From the NCBI GenBank assembly GCA_017860455.1, contig JAGDMF010000006.1:23028-87027 (forward strand): a stretch of 64,000 nucleotides of DNA, given 5' to 3'. Shown one piece after another: positions 18,212 through 27,102 of the stretch (position 1 is its first letter; each line of letters starts with the position of its first letter). The DNA is from Bacteroidota bacterium. GTDB taxonomy: Bacteria; Bacteroidota; Bacteroidia; Bacteroidales; WCHB1-69. Made by a program: the position numbers and the translations under genes. Under the pieces are notes generated by a model. That model had not been told where the DNA came from, searched no databases, and was given only the letters and a program-made list of their open reading frames with translations.

Positions 18212-19825
18212 ATGAAGACATTTACACTGGTTTTTCTACTCTCTTTTGTTTCTCTTTATCTTGCAGCACAAGATATACCCAAGGATGTTGCATTCCGGTT
18301 GCAACAAATTCAATTTATTAAAAACAATAATCTTCCTGTAAAGGTTGAGTTATTACCCAGATATATCAACACCGACAATTCAGAATACAAAGGGGAATTA
18401 ACACCCGATTCCATATTTTATTTTTCATCCTTAATCTCATTAAGTGATGATGACAATGAAAATATATTTGACGCTTACTGGATGGGCAAAATTTACTCTT
18501 CTAATCTCACTATTAGCGGTTATTCAACACCGGAGCCATTGCCCAAAAATATCAACAGTAAAAAATATTACAATATCAATTTTAGTTTCAATAAAGCCCG
18601 AAACATTCTATTTTTTACCCGTTGTTCCAAAACGGCCTATCCACACCTGATATGTGATATCTGGCAATCTGAGCTTAAAAATGGGTCATGGCAGAAAGCT
18701 GTAAAACTTCCGGAACAAATCAATCAGCCGTTTTGTAATAACACACAACCTCATCTGGTTGAAACACCTAAATATTCAGTTTTATATTTTGTTTCAAACC
18801 GAACCGGTTCTGAAGGGGGTTTAGATATCTGGTACTCCATATATAAAGATGGTAAATTTGAAGATCCGGTTAATCTCGGATCTATAATTAATACACAAGG
18901 AAATGAAGTGACCCCATTTTATGATTTAAAGGATGGAATGCTCTATTTTAGTTCTGATGAACACATTGGAATTGGCGGATATGATATTTTTTATTCCAAA
19001 GGGGCACTCAGTGACTGGAGTGAGCCAACTAATATCGGGGTTCCTTTCAATTCAGACTATAATGATGTGTATTTAACTTTAAATCAGGACCAAAAGAGTG
19101 GTTATTTTTCCTCTAACCGACCCAATAAAAAATATTCTCATCGGGAATGTTGTAATGACATTTACTCTTTTCAATGGAATTATCCAAAAGATTCTACCAA
19201 ACAAATTGTTACAATTGACACGATTTCTAAAATGGAACAAATCCAGTCATTAATACCACTAACTTTGTATTTCAACAATGATGAACCCGATCCAAAATCG
19301 GATGCAACAACGACCCTCACCAATTACAAGCTAACGATATCCAATTACATTGCTATCAAAGAGAAATTCAAACAAGAGTATGCACGTGGTTTAAATGCTG
19401 ATGATCAACTCATTGCCAAACAAGCGATTGAAGTATTCTTTAAAGATTCTGTTGAAAAAGGGTATTACCAATTATTAGATTTTTGTCAATTGATCAAAGA
19501 AGTTCTACAAGATGGCAAAACAGTGACCATCACAGTACAAGGATATGCCAGTGCTTTGCATAAATCGGATTACAATTTTAAATTATCCTCCCGCAGAATC
19601 TCCAGTTTTGTTAATTTTCTAAGGGAATATAATGATGGTGAACTTCTCCCCTACCTCACCGGGGAAACCAAAAACAGATTACAAATCATTGAAGTCCCTT
19701 TAGGAAGTCAGGAAGCAGTAGCAAAGAATCTAAGTGCCAATATTCATGACCAGCGCAACTCTGTTTATAGTATAGCAGCTTCCAAAGAAAGAAGAATTCA
19801 GGTTGTTAACATTCAAATAGATTAA
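18212..19825 (+). CDS. OmpA-family protein with PD40 beta-propeller repeats
   Basis: 537 residues. A signal peptide of about 19 residues ends LAAQ. The middle carries PD40/WD40-like propeller blades (LYFVSNRTGSEGGLDIWYS, LYFSSDEHIGIGGYDIFYS, GYFSSNRP). The C-terminal third is an OmpA-like peptidoglycan-binding domain (VTITVQGYAS...LSSRRISSFVNFL...RRIQV). It lies 9 bases after the PorP/SprF frame. PorP and OmpA/PD40 proteins commonly form an outer-membrane-to-peptidoglycan unit in Bacteroidota. No TPR part, so it is not a full PorE. Confidence 0.82.
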   Translation: MKTFTLVFLLSFVSLYLAAQDIPKDVAFRLQQIQFIKNNNLPVKVELLPRYINTDNSEYKGELTPDSIFYFSSLISLSDDDNENIFDAYWMGKIYSSNLTISGYSTPEPLPKNINSKKYYNINFSFNKARNILFFTRCSKTAYPHLICDIWQSELKNGSWQKAVKLPEQINQPFCNNTQPHLVETPKYSVLYFVSNRTGSEGGLDIWYSIYKDGKFEDPVNLGSIINTQGNEVTPFYDLKDGMLYFSSDEHIGIGGYDIFYSKGALSDWSEPTNIGVPFNSDYNDVYLTLNQDQKSGYFSSNRPNKKYSHRECCNDIYSFQWNYPKDSTKQIVTIDTISKMEQIQSLIPLTLYFNNDEPDPKSDATTTLTNYKLTISNYIAIKEKFKQEYARGLNADDQLIAKQAIEVFFKDSVEKGYYQLLDFCQLIKEVLQDGKTVTITVQGYASALHKSDYNFKLSSRRISSFVNFLREYNDGELLPYLTGETKNRLQIIEVPLGSQEAVAKNLSANIHDQRNSVYSIAASKERRIQVVNIQID

Positions 19826-19834
19826 TCAAATCCT

Positions 19835-20875
19835 ATGAAAAAACTCATATTTTTTATACTATTTTTTAATTTCATTAACATTATTTCTGCTCAGGATCTA
19901 TTTTATGACATTAGAGTAACTCATTTTTTTGACAACAGAGAGTATGAAAATCCCTATTGTGATCCTCAGACACTATTTGGCATCCGTTTTTCACCGGAAT
20001 TAGGGTGGAAAAAAACGGACAGGGAAGGGTCTACCCATTTTGTAAAACTGGGAGTCCATTATTTACAGCCGTTGGGTGCTCCTATTCAAATGGGACAATG
20101 GGATCCGATAATCTATTATCAATATCAAAAGAAAGGGTACAATCTTCATTTTGGGATTATTCCCTACCAAAAATTAATAGAAAAGTTACCGTTATATGTG
20201 AAGTCAGATTCGATTTCCTATCAATATCCGAACATTAATGGAGCATTGTTTCAATATAAAGGTGATCATGGGTTTTTTGAAGGGATTTTAGACTGGCGGG
20301 GAGCGATGAGTTCACAAACCAGAGAAGCTTTCAGAGTGATTTTAAAAGGACGATACTACATCCATAATTTCTCGATTGGTGGGATCACTTTTTTGAACCA
20401 TCTATCCAACAAAGCGCCAACAGAACCAAAAGAGGGTGTTTGTGATGACTATTTTGTTTCTCCTGAAATAGGTTTTCATTTGACTAAAAATAAAATTTTA
20501 GACACCACGAGTATCAAAGTTGCCTACTTATTTGGATCCACCAGAGAGCGGATCACCAATAAGCAATATCAGGCACACGGTATTGGGATTGATCTTTTCC
20601 TTAAATGGAAGTATTTGGGATTCAACAACAGTTTTTATTGGGGGGACAACTTATTCCCGTTTTACGAAAAATATAACAGTACGCTTCATTTAGGAGATCC
20701 ATTTTACAGAGCAACAAGATACAACAAGACATCCCTCATTTTATATTTAGTACAAAAAGAGTTTGTCACTTGTTCCTTTTCCTGGAATTTTCATTTTTTA
20801 AAAGGGTATCCTGTTGGACATCAACAACTGTTACAAGTACAAATCGACTTAGATAAACTCACTTTTAAACACTAA
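19835..20875 (+). CDS. Probable outer-membrane protein, unknown function
   Basis: 346 residues with a signal peptide of about 19 residues (MKKLIFFILFFNF..., ending ISAQ). The mature part alternates hydrophobic and polar residues and is rich in Tyr, Phe and Trp, as in an outer-membrane beta-barrel. I do not recognise the family. It starts 9 bases after the OmpA/PD40 gene, so it may be a third member of the PorP-OmpA group. Function unknown. Confidence 0.65.
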   Translation: MKKLIFFILFFNFINIISAQDLFYDIRVTHFFDNREYENPYCDPQTLFGIRFSPELGWKKTDREGSTHFVKLGVHYLQPLGAPIQMGQWDPIIYYQYQKKGYNLHFGIIPYQKLIEKLPLYVKSDSISYQYPNINGALFQYKGDHGFFEGILDWRGAMSSQTREAFRVILKGRYYIHNFSIGGITFLNHLSNKAPTEPKEGVCDDYFVSPEIGFHLTKNKILDTTSIKVAYLFGSTRERITNKQYQAHGIGIDLFLKWKYLGFNNSFYWGDNLFPFYEKYNSTLHLGDPFYRATRYNKTSLILYLVQKEFVTCSFSWNFHFLKGYPVGHQQLLQVQIDLDKLTFKH

Positions 20876-20886
20876 AATTTACGATT

Positions 20887-21357
20887 ATGACACATGAAGA
20901 ATTAATGAAAATAGCTTTTGAAGAAGCTTTTCAGGGAATGAGAAACAACGAAGGAGGTCCTTTTGGTGCAGTTGTTGTGATTGACGGGCAAATTGTAGGA
21001 AGAGGGCACAATAAAGTCACTTCGACCAATGACCCAACGGCACATGCAGAGGTGGTTGCTATTCGCGATGCGTGTAAGAAATTAGAACGGTTTCATTTAC
21101 CTGAAGCGATCATTTATGCCACTTCGGAACCTTGTCCGATGTGTTTATCCGCCATTTACTGGGCCAATATAAAAACGGTCTATTATTGCACCGACAAAAG
21201 TCAGGTTGAAGCTATTGGGTTCAGTGACAAGTTTATATACGATGAATTTGCTTTACCACAGGAAAAAAGAAGCTTACATATAGATAAAATCAATCTCAAA
21301 GAAGGAAACGATCTATTTTTTGAATGGATGAGTAAGGGGGATCGGAGGGAGTATTAG
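20887..21357 (+). CDS. guaD: Guanine deaminase, cytidine-deaminase fold
   Basis: 156 residues; hydrolyses guanine to xanthine and ammonia in purine salvage. Zinc-site residues are visible: His53 and catalytic Glu55 in HAEVVAI, Cys83 and Cys86 in EPCPMC. The GF(S)DKFIYDE segment after the core is typical of the GuaD subgroup rather than of TadA or cytosine deaminase. The gene end is intact, and a 9-base tandem array begins at the base after its stop codon. Confidence 0.85.
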   Translation: MTHEELMKIAFEEAFQGMRNNEGGPFGAVVVIDGQIVGRGHNKVTSTNDPTAHAEVVAIRDACKKLERFHLPEAIIYATSEPCPMCLSAIYWANIKTVYYCTDKSQVEAIGFSDKFIYDEFALPQEKRSLHIDKINLKEGNDLFFEWMSKGDRREY

Positions 21358-21537
21358 CTGTTCGGAATGCTCGGAATGCTCAGATTGCTCAGATTGCTCA
21401 GATTGCTCGGATTGCTCAGATTGTTCGGATTGCTCGATTGCTCGGATTGCTCGGATTGCTCGGATTGCTCGGATTGCTCGGATTGCTCGGAATGCTCGGA
21501 TTGCTCGGATTGCTCAGATTGCTCTATTGCTCGAAAG
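21358..21537 (+). repeat. Nonamer tandem array (TTGCTCGGA type)
   Basis: About 20 units of 9 bases (TTGCTCGGA, ATGCTCGGA, TTGCTCAGA) starting directly after the guaD stop and ending two bases before the end of the minus-strand four-helix-bundle gene. The motif is the reverse complement of that in 21986-22154. Reading frames through it are artefacts. Confidence 0.9.
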
Positions 21538-21539
21538 TT

Positions 21540-21890
21540 TTATGATTGATCTTTTGATTTTGAAATCATAATGGAAAGAATTCTTTGAATATGATTGAGG
21601 TGATCTAGGAGTAAATCATCTTTTGGAATCATTTTCCCTTCGAATATTAATCTTAACCAAAATTCTGTTTCATTAGCTTCTTTTGCCGCAATTTTAAGCT
21701 TATGAATAAAATCTGACCTGCTTTCTGAATGTTGAGACTCATGAATATTGGCTCCAATTGAAGTCCCAGATTTTAATATTTGATTGGAGATTGTTTTTTT
21801 GTTTAATGAATCTAAAGTTGATGATAATTCAACAATTTTCAAAGCAAATTGAAAACTTAATTCAACTATTTTTATTTCACTTTTAGCCAT
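21540..21890 (-). CDS. Four-helix-bundle protein, S23/IVP family
   Basis: 116 residues of the family first found as the protein encoded in 23S rRNA intervening sequences, which also includes Avd-like accessory proteins; biochemical role unresolved. Family signatures: KIVELSFQFALKI, ISNQILKSGTSIGANIHES and the C-terminal helix EANETEFWLRLIFEG. All helical, no signal peptide. It sits between two arrays of the same short motif in opposite orientation, and the second family member at 27228 is also repeat-flanked. No rRNA gene or reverse transcriptase is nearby. Confidence 0.88.
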   Translation of the reverse strand: MAKSEIKIVELSFQFALKIVELSSTLDSLNKKTISNQILKSGTSIGANIHESQHSESRSDFIHKLKIAAKEANETEFWLRLIFEGKMIPKDDLLLDHLNHIQRILSIMISKSKDQS

Positions 21891-21985
21891 GTGAGTTATT
21901 TTAGAGATGTTAGTATAATTTTTTCACTAACTTTTAACGACAAAATTTATCAATTTATTGCCATCATTATTCAAAATAATTAAAA

Positions 21986-22154
21986 ATCGAGCATTCGAGC
22001 AATCGAACATTCGAGCATTCGAGCAATCGAACATTCGAGCATTCGAGCATTCGAGCATTCGAGCATACGAGCAATCGAGCATTCCGAGCATACGAGCATT
22101 TGAGCATTCCGAGCATTCCGAGCATTCGAGCATTCGAGCATTCGAGCAATCGAA
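21986..22154 (-). repeat. Octamer/nonamer tandem array, inverted relative to 21358
   Basis: About 20 units of CATTCGAG, CAATCGAG or CATTCCGAG, the reverse-complement theme of the array on the other side of the four-helix-bundle gene. The gap 21891-22240 holds a short AT-rich stretch, this array and the promoter of the next gene. Confidence 0.9.
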
Positions 22155-22195
22155 AAATTTTGATTTTTTTTGTTTTTTTTTATAAACTTTTTCTA

Positions 22196-22203
22196 TATCT
22201 TTG
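22196..22203 (+). promoter_or_regulatory. Bacteroidota -7 promoter box for the HA2-like gene
   Basis: TATCTTTG followed by CGG, 37 bases before the ATG at 22241 and about 40 bases beyond the repeat array. Confidence 0.6.
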
Positions 22204-22240
22204 CGGCGATAAAAAAATTATTAACTTAAATGTTATCATT

Positions 22241-23062
22241 ATGAAAAAATTATTTACACTTTTAATGGCAATTTGCTTTGTTGCAACCCTTAGTGCACAA
22301 CAACAATTGCAAAAAACTGCACAAAATGTTCAGTCTTCAAATATCATTGAAAAAGCTGAATTTCCTCCTATGACAAAAGCAAATGCTAGGATTATTTTAA
22401 AAGCAGGTGATGTTTGGGGAGATGGAACAGGATATCAAATGTTATTAGATGTGACTCATTCTTTATTTGGTACTACAATTCCTACAACTGGACCATTAAC
22501 AACAGGAGGTGATGTTCCAGCTTCTGTTTATGCTCAATTTTCTCACAAAATTCCTGCAAATGCAGACGGTGCTTTAAACACAACTAACATGATTTTAAAT
22601 GGTCAAGGCTATGTAGATGTACCATCTGGTCTTTATGATTATTGTATTACAAACCCTTCTCCAGCAACTCCTCCATATAACGTTATGTGGATTGCTGGTA
22701 GCCCTTTAAGTAGAGGTGATGATTATAATTTTATTTCAAATATGTTTTATACATTTGAACTAGTTAGAAACGGTAATAATGATTCAACAATTGTAAATTC
22801 ATCAACAGTATCTATTGCAGAAATTTCTGCAACCAATCTTTTAATCTATCCAAACCCAGCTAAAACTAATTTAACCATTACAGCTTTTTCTAATATTCAA
22901 AGTGTTGAAATTTACAACATCGTTGGACAATTAGTTACATCTGAAAACTTCAATGCTGAGTTAGTAAATGTAAACATCAATGACTTAAGCGACGGTTTAT
23001 ACATTGCTAAAGTTATCACAATTGATGGTATTATGACCAAAAAATTCAATGTAGCTCGCTAA
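22241..23062 (+). CDS. Secreted gingipain HA2/DUF2436-like protein with T9SS sorting domain
   Basis: 273 residues. The ATG at 22241 gives a clean signal peptide ending TLSAQ; the longer upstream frame runs through the repeat array. Residues ~48-175 resemble, from memory, the HA2/HGP15 haemoglobin-receptor region of Porphyromonas gingivalis gingipains and HagA (family I know as DUF2436): DVWGDGTGYQMLLD, IPTTGPLTTG, IPANAD, YDYCITNPSPA, MWIAG and DDYNF recur in the same order. The last ~75 residues are a type A T9SS sorting domain (IYPNPAKTNL...GLYIAKV). It should be exported to the surface or released and may bind haem or haemoglobin. No protease domain is present. Confidence 0.85.
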   Translation: MKKLFTLLMAICFVATLSAQQQLQKTAQNVQSSNIIEKAEFPPMTKANARIILKAGDVWGDGTGYQMLLDVTHSLFGTTIPTTGPLTTGGDVPASVYAQFSHKIPANADGALNTTNMILNGQGYVDVPSGLYDYCITNPSPATPPYNVMWIAGSPLSRGDDYNFISNMFYTFELVRNGNNDSTIVNSSTVSIAEISATNLLIYPNPAKTNLTITAFSNIQSVEIYNIVGQLVTSENFNAELVNVNINDLSDGLYIAKVITIDGIMTKKFNVAR

Positions 23063-23087
23063 TTTTTTAGTTTCTATTTGAAAACAT

Positions 23088-23119
23088 AAAAAGGCTGCTC
23101 ACAAGGCAGCCTTTTTTTT
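23088..23119 (+). terminator. Rho-independent terminator after the HA2-like gene
   Basis: Stem AAAAAGGCTGC/GCAGCCTTTTT with a 7-base loop and poly-T tail, 25 bases after the stop. Confidence 0.9.
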
Positions 23120-23258
23120 ATTTACAAAAGGTAAGAAAGTTTTATATAGGGGAAACTCTGTGAAACTTTTAATTACTTTGTGAAACTCTGTGGTATGTGT
23201 AATAAAAAAGAAAAAAAATTTTTAAAAAAAATATACTATTTGATTTCAAAAAATAGTG

Positions 23259-23266
23259 TAAATTTG
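23259..23266 (+). promoter_or_regulatory. Bacteroidota promoter for the nqr operon
   Basis: TAAATTTG (-7) with TTTG at 23239-23242 upstream (16-base spacing, on the short side), about 41 bases before nqrA. Confidence 0.55.
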
Positions 23267-23306
23267 CATTGCAAAATTTTTATTCCATTGCATGTAAAAT
23301 TTCGTT

Positions 23307-24674
23307 ATGCAAAAAACCATCAAAACAAAAAAAGGTTTGGACATCAGGCTTATAGGAGAAGCTGCTCAACATGTTCAGACTTATCAGACTTCTCATTATG
23401 CCATCACTCCTGATCATTTTAAATGGCTTACACCTAAATTGTTAGTACAAGAAAACGAACCTGTTTTAGTAGGGCAACCTCTTTTCTTTGCTAAAGAGAA
23501 CAATCAAATCACCATCACTTCGCCGGTGAGCGGAAAAATCGCTCAAATCATCAGAGGGGAAAAAAGGAAAATTGAACACATCACGATTGAATCGGATCAA
23601 TTATTCCAGACTGTTGATACCTCCGGAAAAATTAATGATGGAAATGCGGAAGAGATTGTTCAGACACTCCTCCATTTTGGACTTTGGCCAATGGTCAGAC
23701 AGCGACCTTATGGCACTATTGCCCAACCTGCTCAAAAACCAAAAGCTATTTTTGTATGTTGTACCGACACGGCCCCTTTAGCTCCAGAGATCTCCTATTT
23801 ATTAGAAGGAAAAATGGATCTATTTTTTAAGGGATTATCAACCATTGCAAAATTAACGGAAGGAACGCTATATCTTACTGTAAAAACGGGAACTAAATTG
23901 TTTGATCTTTTTACAAATGATGCCACCACTGGAAAACAGATTGCAGCCATTCCAAATTGTAAATGGGTTCCCTTTTCAGGACCACACCCTTCAGGCAATG
24001 TGGGTACTCAAATCCATTTCTTAGCTCCTATTCAGAAAGGGGATATTGTTTGGACCATTGATCCTCAAAATGTTGCGACTATTGGGAATCTGTTTCTTAA
24101 TCAAAAACTTGATTTTACCAAACGAATCGCATTAGCTGGTGGTGGATTAAAAAACGGTTCCTATTTTGATATTGTAAACGGTGCATCCGTTTCGGGAATA
24201 ATTAAAGATCAATTGGTACAGGATGATGTTCGTGTTATTAGTGGAAATGTTTTAACCGGTTCCAATATTGGGAAAGAGGGGTATGTAGGTTTTTATGACC
24301 ATTTAATCAGTGTCATTCCTGAGAGTGAAGAGCGGGAACTTTTTGGATGGATCATGCCTAATTTTAACAAATTTAGCGTATCGAGAACATTTTTCTCTTA
24401 CTTAATGCCCCATAAAAAATACAATATGGATACCCGTTTATTCGGTGGAAAAAGGGTTCCCATGTTCTCCGATGTTTACAGTAAAGTTTTCCCGATGGAT
24501 CTGTTGCCGGATCAATTGTTAAAAGCTTGTTATATCAAGGATATTGAAGCCATGGAAGCCTTGGGTATTTACGAAGTGATTGAAGAGGACTTTGCTCTTT
24601 GTGAGTTTGTTTGTCCTTCCAAATCCGATTGCCAGCAAATAGTAAAAGATGCCCTTTTTGAATTGAATAAATAG
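23307..24674 (+). CDS. nqrA: Na+-translocating NADH:quinone reductase subunit A
   Basis: 455 residues, normal length. NqrA is the soluble quinone-associated subunit of the six-subunit Na+-NQR that pumps sodium while oxidising NADH. The N-terminus MQKTIKTKKGLDIRLIGEA and the Rnf/Nqr-type barrel-sandwich region (TPKLLVQENEPVLVGQPLF, ITSPVSGKIAQIIRGEKR) are characteristic. The C-terminus (CEFVCPSKSDCQQIV) is typical. First gene of the nqrABCD run; nqrB follows after 12 bases. Confidence 0.95.
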   Translation: MQKTIKTKKGLDIRLIGEAAQHVQTYQTSHYAITPDHFKWLTPKLLVQENEPVLVGQPLFFAKENNQITITSPVSGKIAQIIRGEKRKIEHITIESDQLFQTVDTSGKINDGNAEEIVQTLLHFGLWPMVRQRPYGTIAQPAQKPKAIFVCCTDTAPLAPEISYLLEGKMDLFFKGLSTIAKLTEGTLYLTVKTGTKLFDLFTNDATTGKQIAAIPNCKWVPFSGPHPSGNVGTQIHFLAPIQKGDIVWTIDPQNVATIGNLFLNQKLDFTKRIALAGGGLKNGSYFDIVNGASVSGIIKDQLVQDDVRVISGNVLTGSNIGKEGYVGFYDHLISVIPESEERELFGWIMPNFNKFSVSRTFFSYLMPHKKYNMDTRLFGGKRVPMFSDVYSKVFPMDLLPDQLLKACYIKDIEAMEALGIYEVIEEDFALCEFVCPSKSDCQQIVKDALFELNK

Positions 24675-24686
24675 CTCTGAAAAATC

Positions 24687-25841
24687 ATGAAAAAAATAGA
24701 AAAAATATCAAAAAATATTGAAAAATGGTTCGAAAAAGGGAAACCGTTGCATCCATTGTATCCATTATATGATGCTATAGACACTTTTTTGCTGACCCCA
24801 AAAACCCGGACTAAACTGGGCACCCATATTAAAGATTCTGCAGATATGAAGAGAACCATGTTTATGGTGATCATCGCTATGATCCCGGCGGTTCTTTTTG
24901 GAATGTGGAATGTGGGGCACCAACACTTTTTATCTCAGGGGAGTGATTCCTCCCTATTGCAAGAATTCTGGTTTGGCTTTCTTAAAGTGTTGCCTATCAT
25001 TATTGTAACCTATATTTCGGGGTTAACTGTTGAGATCATTTTTGCAAAAATCAGAAAGCATGAAGTGGCAGAAGGATTTTTTGTTACTGGATTGTTAATT
25101 CCTATGGTTTTACCACCGGAAACGCCACTTTGGATTGTGGCTATTGCAACTGCATTCTCTGTTTTATTTAGTAAAGAAGTGTTTGGTGGGAATGGATTTA
25201 ATTTTTTAAATCCTGCATTAGTAGCCCGTGCTTTCATTTTCTTCGCTTATCCTAAAGTGATCACCGGTGATCTTGTTTGGATCGCTGATAAAGCGGATGC
25301 TTACTCAGGAGCAACCCCATTAGCTAATTTCGCCTCTGAAAACATGAGTGCATTACCTTCTATCATGGATATGTTTATTGGAAACATGCCGGGTTCGATT
25401 GGTGAAACATCCAAAATTGCTATTTTGTTAGGAGCTATACTACTGGTTTATACAGGAGTAGGAAGTTTACGGATTATGTTGTCCGTAGTTGCCGGTGGAT
25501 TAGGCATGGGACTCATTTTCAATCTTATCGGCGGATCACCATTATTTGATTTCCCAGCATGGCAACATCTTTTGATGGGAGGTTTTCTATTTGGAACCGT
25601 ATTTATGGCAACTGATCCTGTAAGTGCTGCTCACACGAAATCGGGCAAAATTATTTACGGTGTCTTTATCGGGATGATGGCGATGCTGATCCGGGTTGTA
25701 AACAAAGGGTATCCGGAAGGGATGATGTTAGCCATTCTTCTAGGAAATATTTTTGCTCCACTGATCGACTACTGTGTGGTTCAGATCCATATCAGCAGAC
25801 GGAAAAAAACAATTATCAAAATCAACAACGCACAAAATTGA
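24687..25841 (+). CDS. nqrB: Na+-translocating NADH:quinone reductase subunit B
   Basis: 384 residues with about nine or ten transmembrane segments. It carries a covalent FMN on the threonine of the SGAT motif, present here in DAYSGATPLANF near residue 210, and a riboflavin site. Sodium passes through this subunit. It follows nqrA by 12 bases and precedes nqrC by 7, as in standard nqr operons. Confidence 0.95.
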   Translation: MKKIEKISKNIEKWFEKGKPLHPLYPLYDAIDTFLLTPKTRTKLGTHIKDSADMKRTMFMVIIAMIPAVLFGMWNVGHQHFLSQGSDSSLLQEFWFGFLKVLPIIIVTYISGLTVEIIFAKIRKHEVAEGFFVTGLLIPMVLPPETPLWIVAIATAFSVLFSKEVFGGNGFNFLNPALVARAFIFFAYPKVITGDLVWIADKADAYSGATPLANFASENMSALPSIMDMFIGNMPGSIGETSKIAILLGAILLVYTGVGSLRIMLSVVAGGLGMGLIFNLIGGSPLFDFPAWQHLLMGGFLFGTVFMATDPVSAAHTKSGKIIYGVFIGMMAMLIRVVNKGYPEGMMLAILLGNIFAPLIDYCVVQIHISRRKKTIIKINNAQN

Positions 25842-25848
25842 TTCTACC

Positions 25849-26499
25849 ATGAAATTTTCAAATCGATATATATTTATTTTTATCACGATTATTGTAGTGA
25901 TTTGTGCTGCAATACTCACCTTTGCTTCGGTTGGATTACAACCTTTTCAAAAAGCAAACCGGGAACGTGAAAGGATGTCACAAATTTTACAGGCATCCGG
26001 TTATGTTAATGTACCAGATGTTATAGGTTTTTACAAAAAAGTGGCATCTGACACCATTATTAAAGGGGAAAAAGAGGAACTTCCTCTTATTAAAGTAAAG
26101 GCAAAAAATGGGGACACTAATTATGTTCTTCCATTAAGGGGTAAAGGACTTTGGGGCCCAATCTGGGGATTCATTGCGGTTAAATCTGATGGTAAAACCG
26201 TTAATGGTGCCGTTTTCGATCATAAAAGTGAAACTCCAGGCTTAGGAGCTGAAATCAACACTATGAAGTTTATGGCTCAATTTGAAGGGAAACTATTATT
26301 TGACGAACAAGGCAATTTTTCAAGTATTAAAGTGGTAAAAGGGGGTGTTGCCAATAGTAATATTGCACCGACTAACGGTGTTGATGCCATTTCAGGGGGA
26401 TCCATTACAAGTAAAGGCTTAGAAAAGATGTTAGAAGATTGCATCATTAAATATGTGCCTTACCTAAAAGAAATTCAAAATAAAACAACAACTAAATAA
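25849..26499 (+). CDS. nqrC: Na+-translocating NADH:quinone reductase subunit C
   Basis: 216 residues: one N-terminal membrane helix (IFIFITIIVVICAAILTF) and a periplasmic FMN-binding domain. The ATG at 25849 is chosen; the longer frame overlaps nqrB. The flavinylation motif reads DAISGGSIT, so by comparison with DxxSGAT the acceptor position carries Ser and the Ala is Gly. The Thr two residues on (SIT) could serve, or the enzyme ApbE may accept Ser. Otherwise intact, and in normal operon order. Confidence 0.92.
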   Translation: MKFSNRYIFIFITIIVVICAAILTFASVGLQPFQKANRERERMSQILQASGYVNVPDVIGFYKKVASDTIIKGEKEELPLIKVKAKNGDTNYVLPLRGKGLWGPIWGFIAVKSDGKTVNGAVFDHKSETPGLGAEINTMKFMAQFEGKLLFDEQGNFSSIKVVKGGVANSNIAPTNGVDAISGGSITSKGLEKMLEDCIIKYVPYLKEIQNKTTTK

Positions 26500-26508
26500 C
26501 AGCATATT

Positions 26509-27102
26509 ATGAGTCTCAAAAAATATTTAGGACCTTTAAATAAAGATAATCCTGTTTTAGTTCAGATTTTAGGTGTTTGTTCTTCATTAGCTGTAACGGC
26601 TCAGTTGAAACCCGCCTTTGTGATGGCCCTTTCTGTTACAATCGTAACGGCTTTTTCCAATTTAATCATTTCTCTTTTAAGAAATACAATTCCACCAAGA
26701 ATAAGAATTATTGTTCAGTTGGTTGTTATTGCCACATTGGTTATTTTAGTAGATCAGGTTTTACAAGCCTTTTTCTATGATGTTAGTAAGATGTTATCTG
26801 TATTCGTAGGATTGATTATCACCAACTGTATCATTATGGGAAGAGTAGAAGCTTATGCGCTTTCCAACCCTCCAATGCCTTCATTCTGGGATGGCATATT
26901 TAACGGTTTAGGGTATGGTTTGGTTTTAGTAACTTTAGGTACTGTAAGAGAAATATTCGGGTCCGGTACCCTTTGGAAAATGCAAATTATTCCAACATCA
27001 TTCTATGAACATGGTTACTTAAACAACGGCCTTATGGTTTTACCACCCGCCGCATTGATTTTAGTAGGGGTGATGATTTGGGTGCAAAGGTCGAAGGGCT
27101 AA
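26509..27102 (+). CDS. nqrD: Na+-translocating NADH:quinone reductase subunit D, C-terminus altered by repeat
   Basis: 197 residues, with about six transmembrane segments. Core motifs LTNCIIMGR-like (IITNCIIMGRVEAYA) and the SFWDGIFNGLGYG segment are intact. The last residues (RSKG) and the stop codon are supplied by the heptamer array that begins at about 27086, so roughly ten family-typical C-terminal residues appear to be missing. The expected nqrE and nqrF do not follow; instead there is a four-helix-bundle gene and then enolase. Confidence 0.92.
   Translation: MSLKKYLGPLNKDNPVLVQILGVCSSLAVTAQLKPAFVMALSVTIVTAFSNLIISLLRNTIPPRIRIIVQLVVIATLVILVDQVLQAFFYDVSKMLSVFVGLIITNCIIMGRVEAYALSNPPMPSFWDGIFNGLGYGLVLVTLGTVREIFGSGTLWKMQIIPTSFYEHGYLNNGLMVLPPAALILVGVMIWVQRSKG

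Noticed and set aside
21358..22154. CRISPR array
   Set aside because: Units are only 8-9 bases, directly adjacent, imperfect and without spacers; no cas genes are nearby.
21367..22185. Open frames rich in Cys-Ser-Asp or Ala-Phe-Glu-His running through the arrays
   Set aside because: They are translations of tandem repeats without independent start, signal or family.
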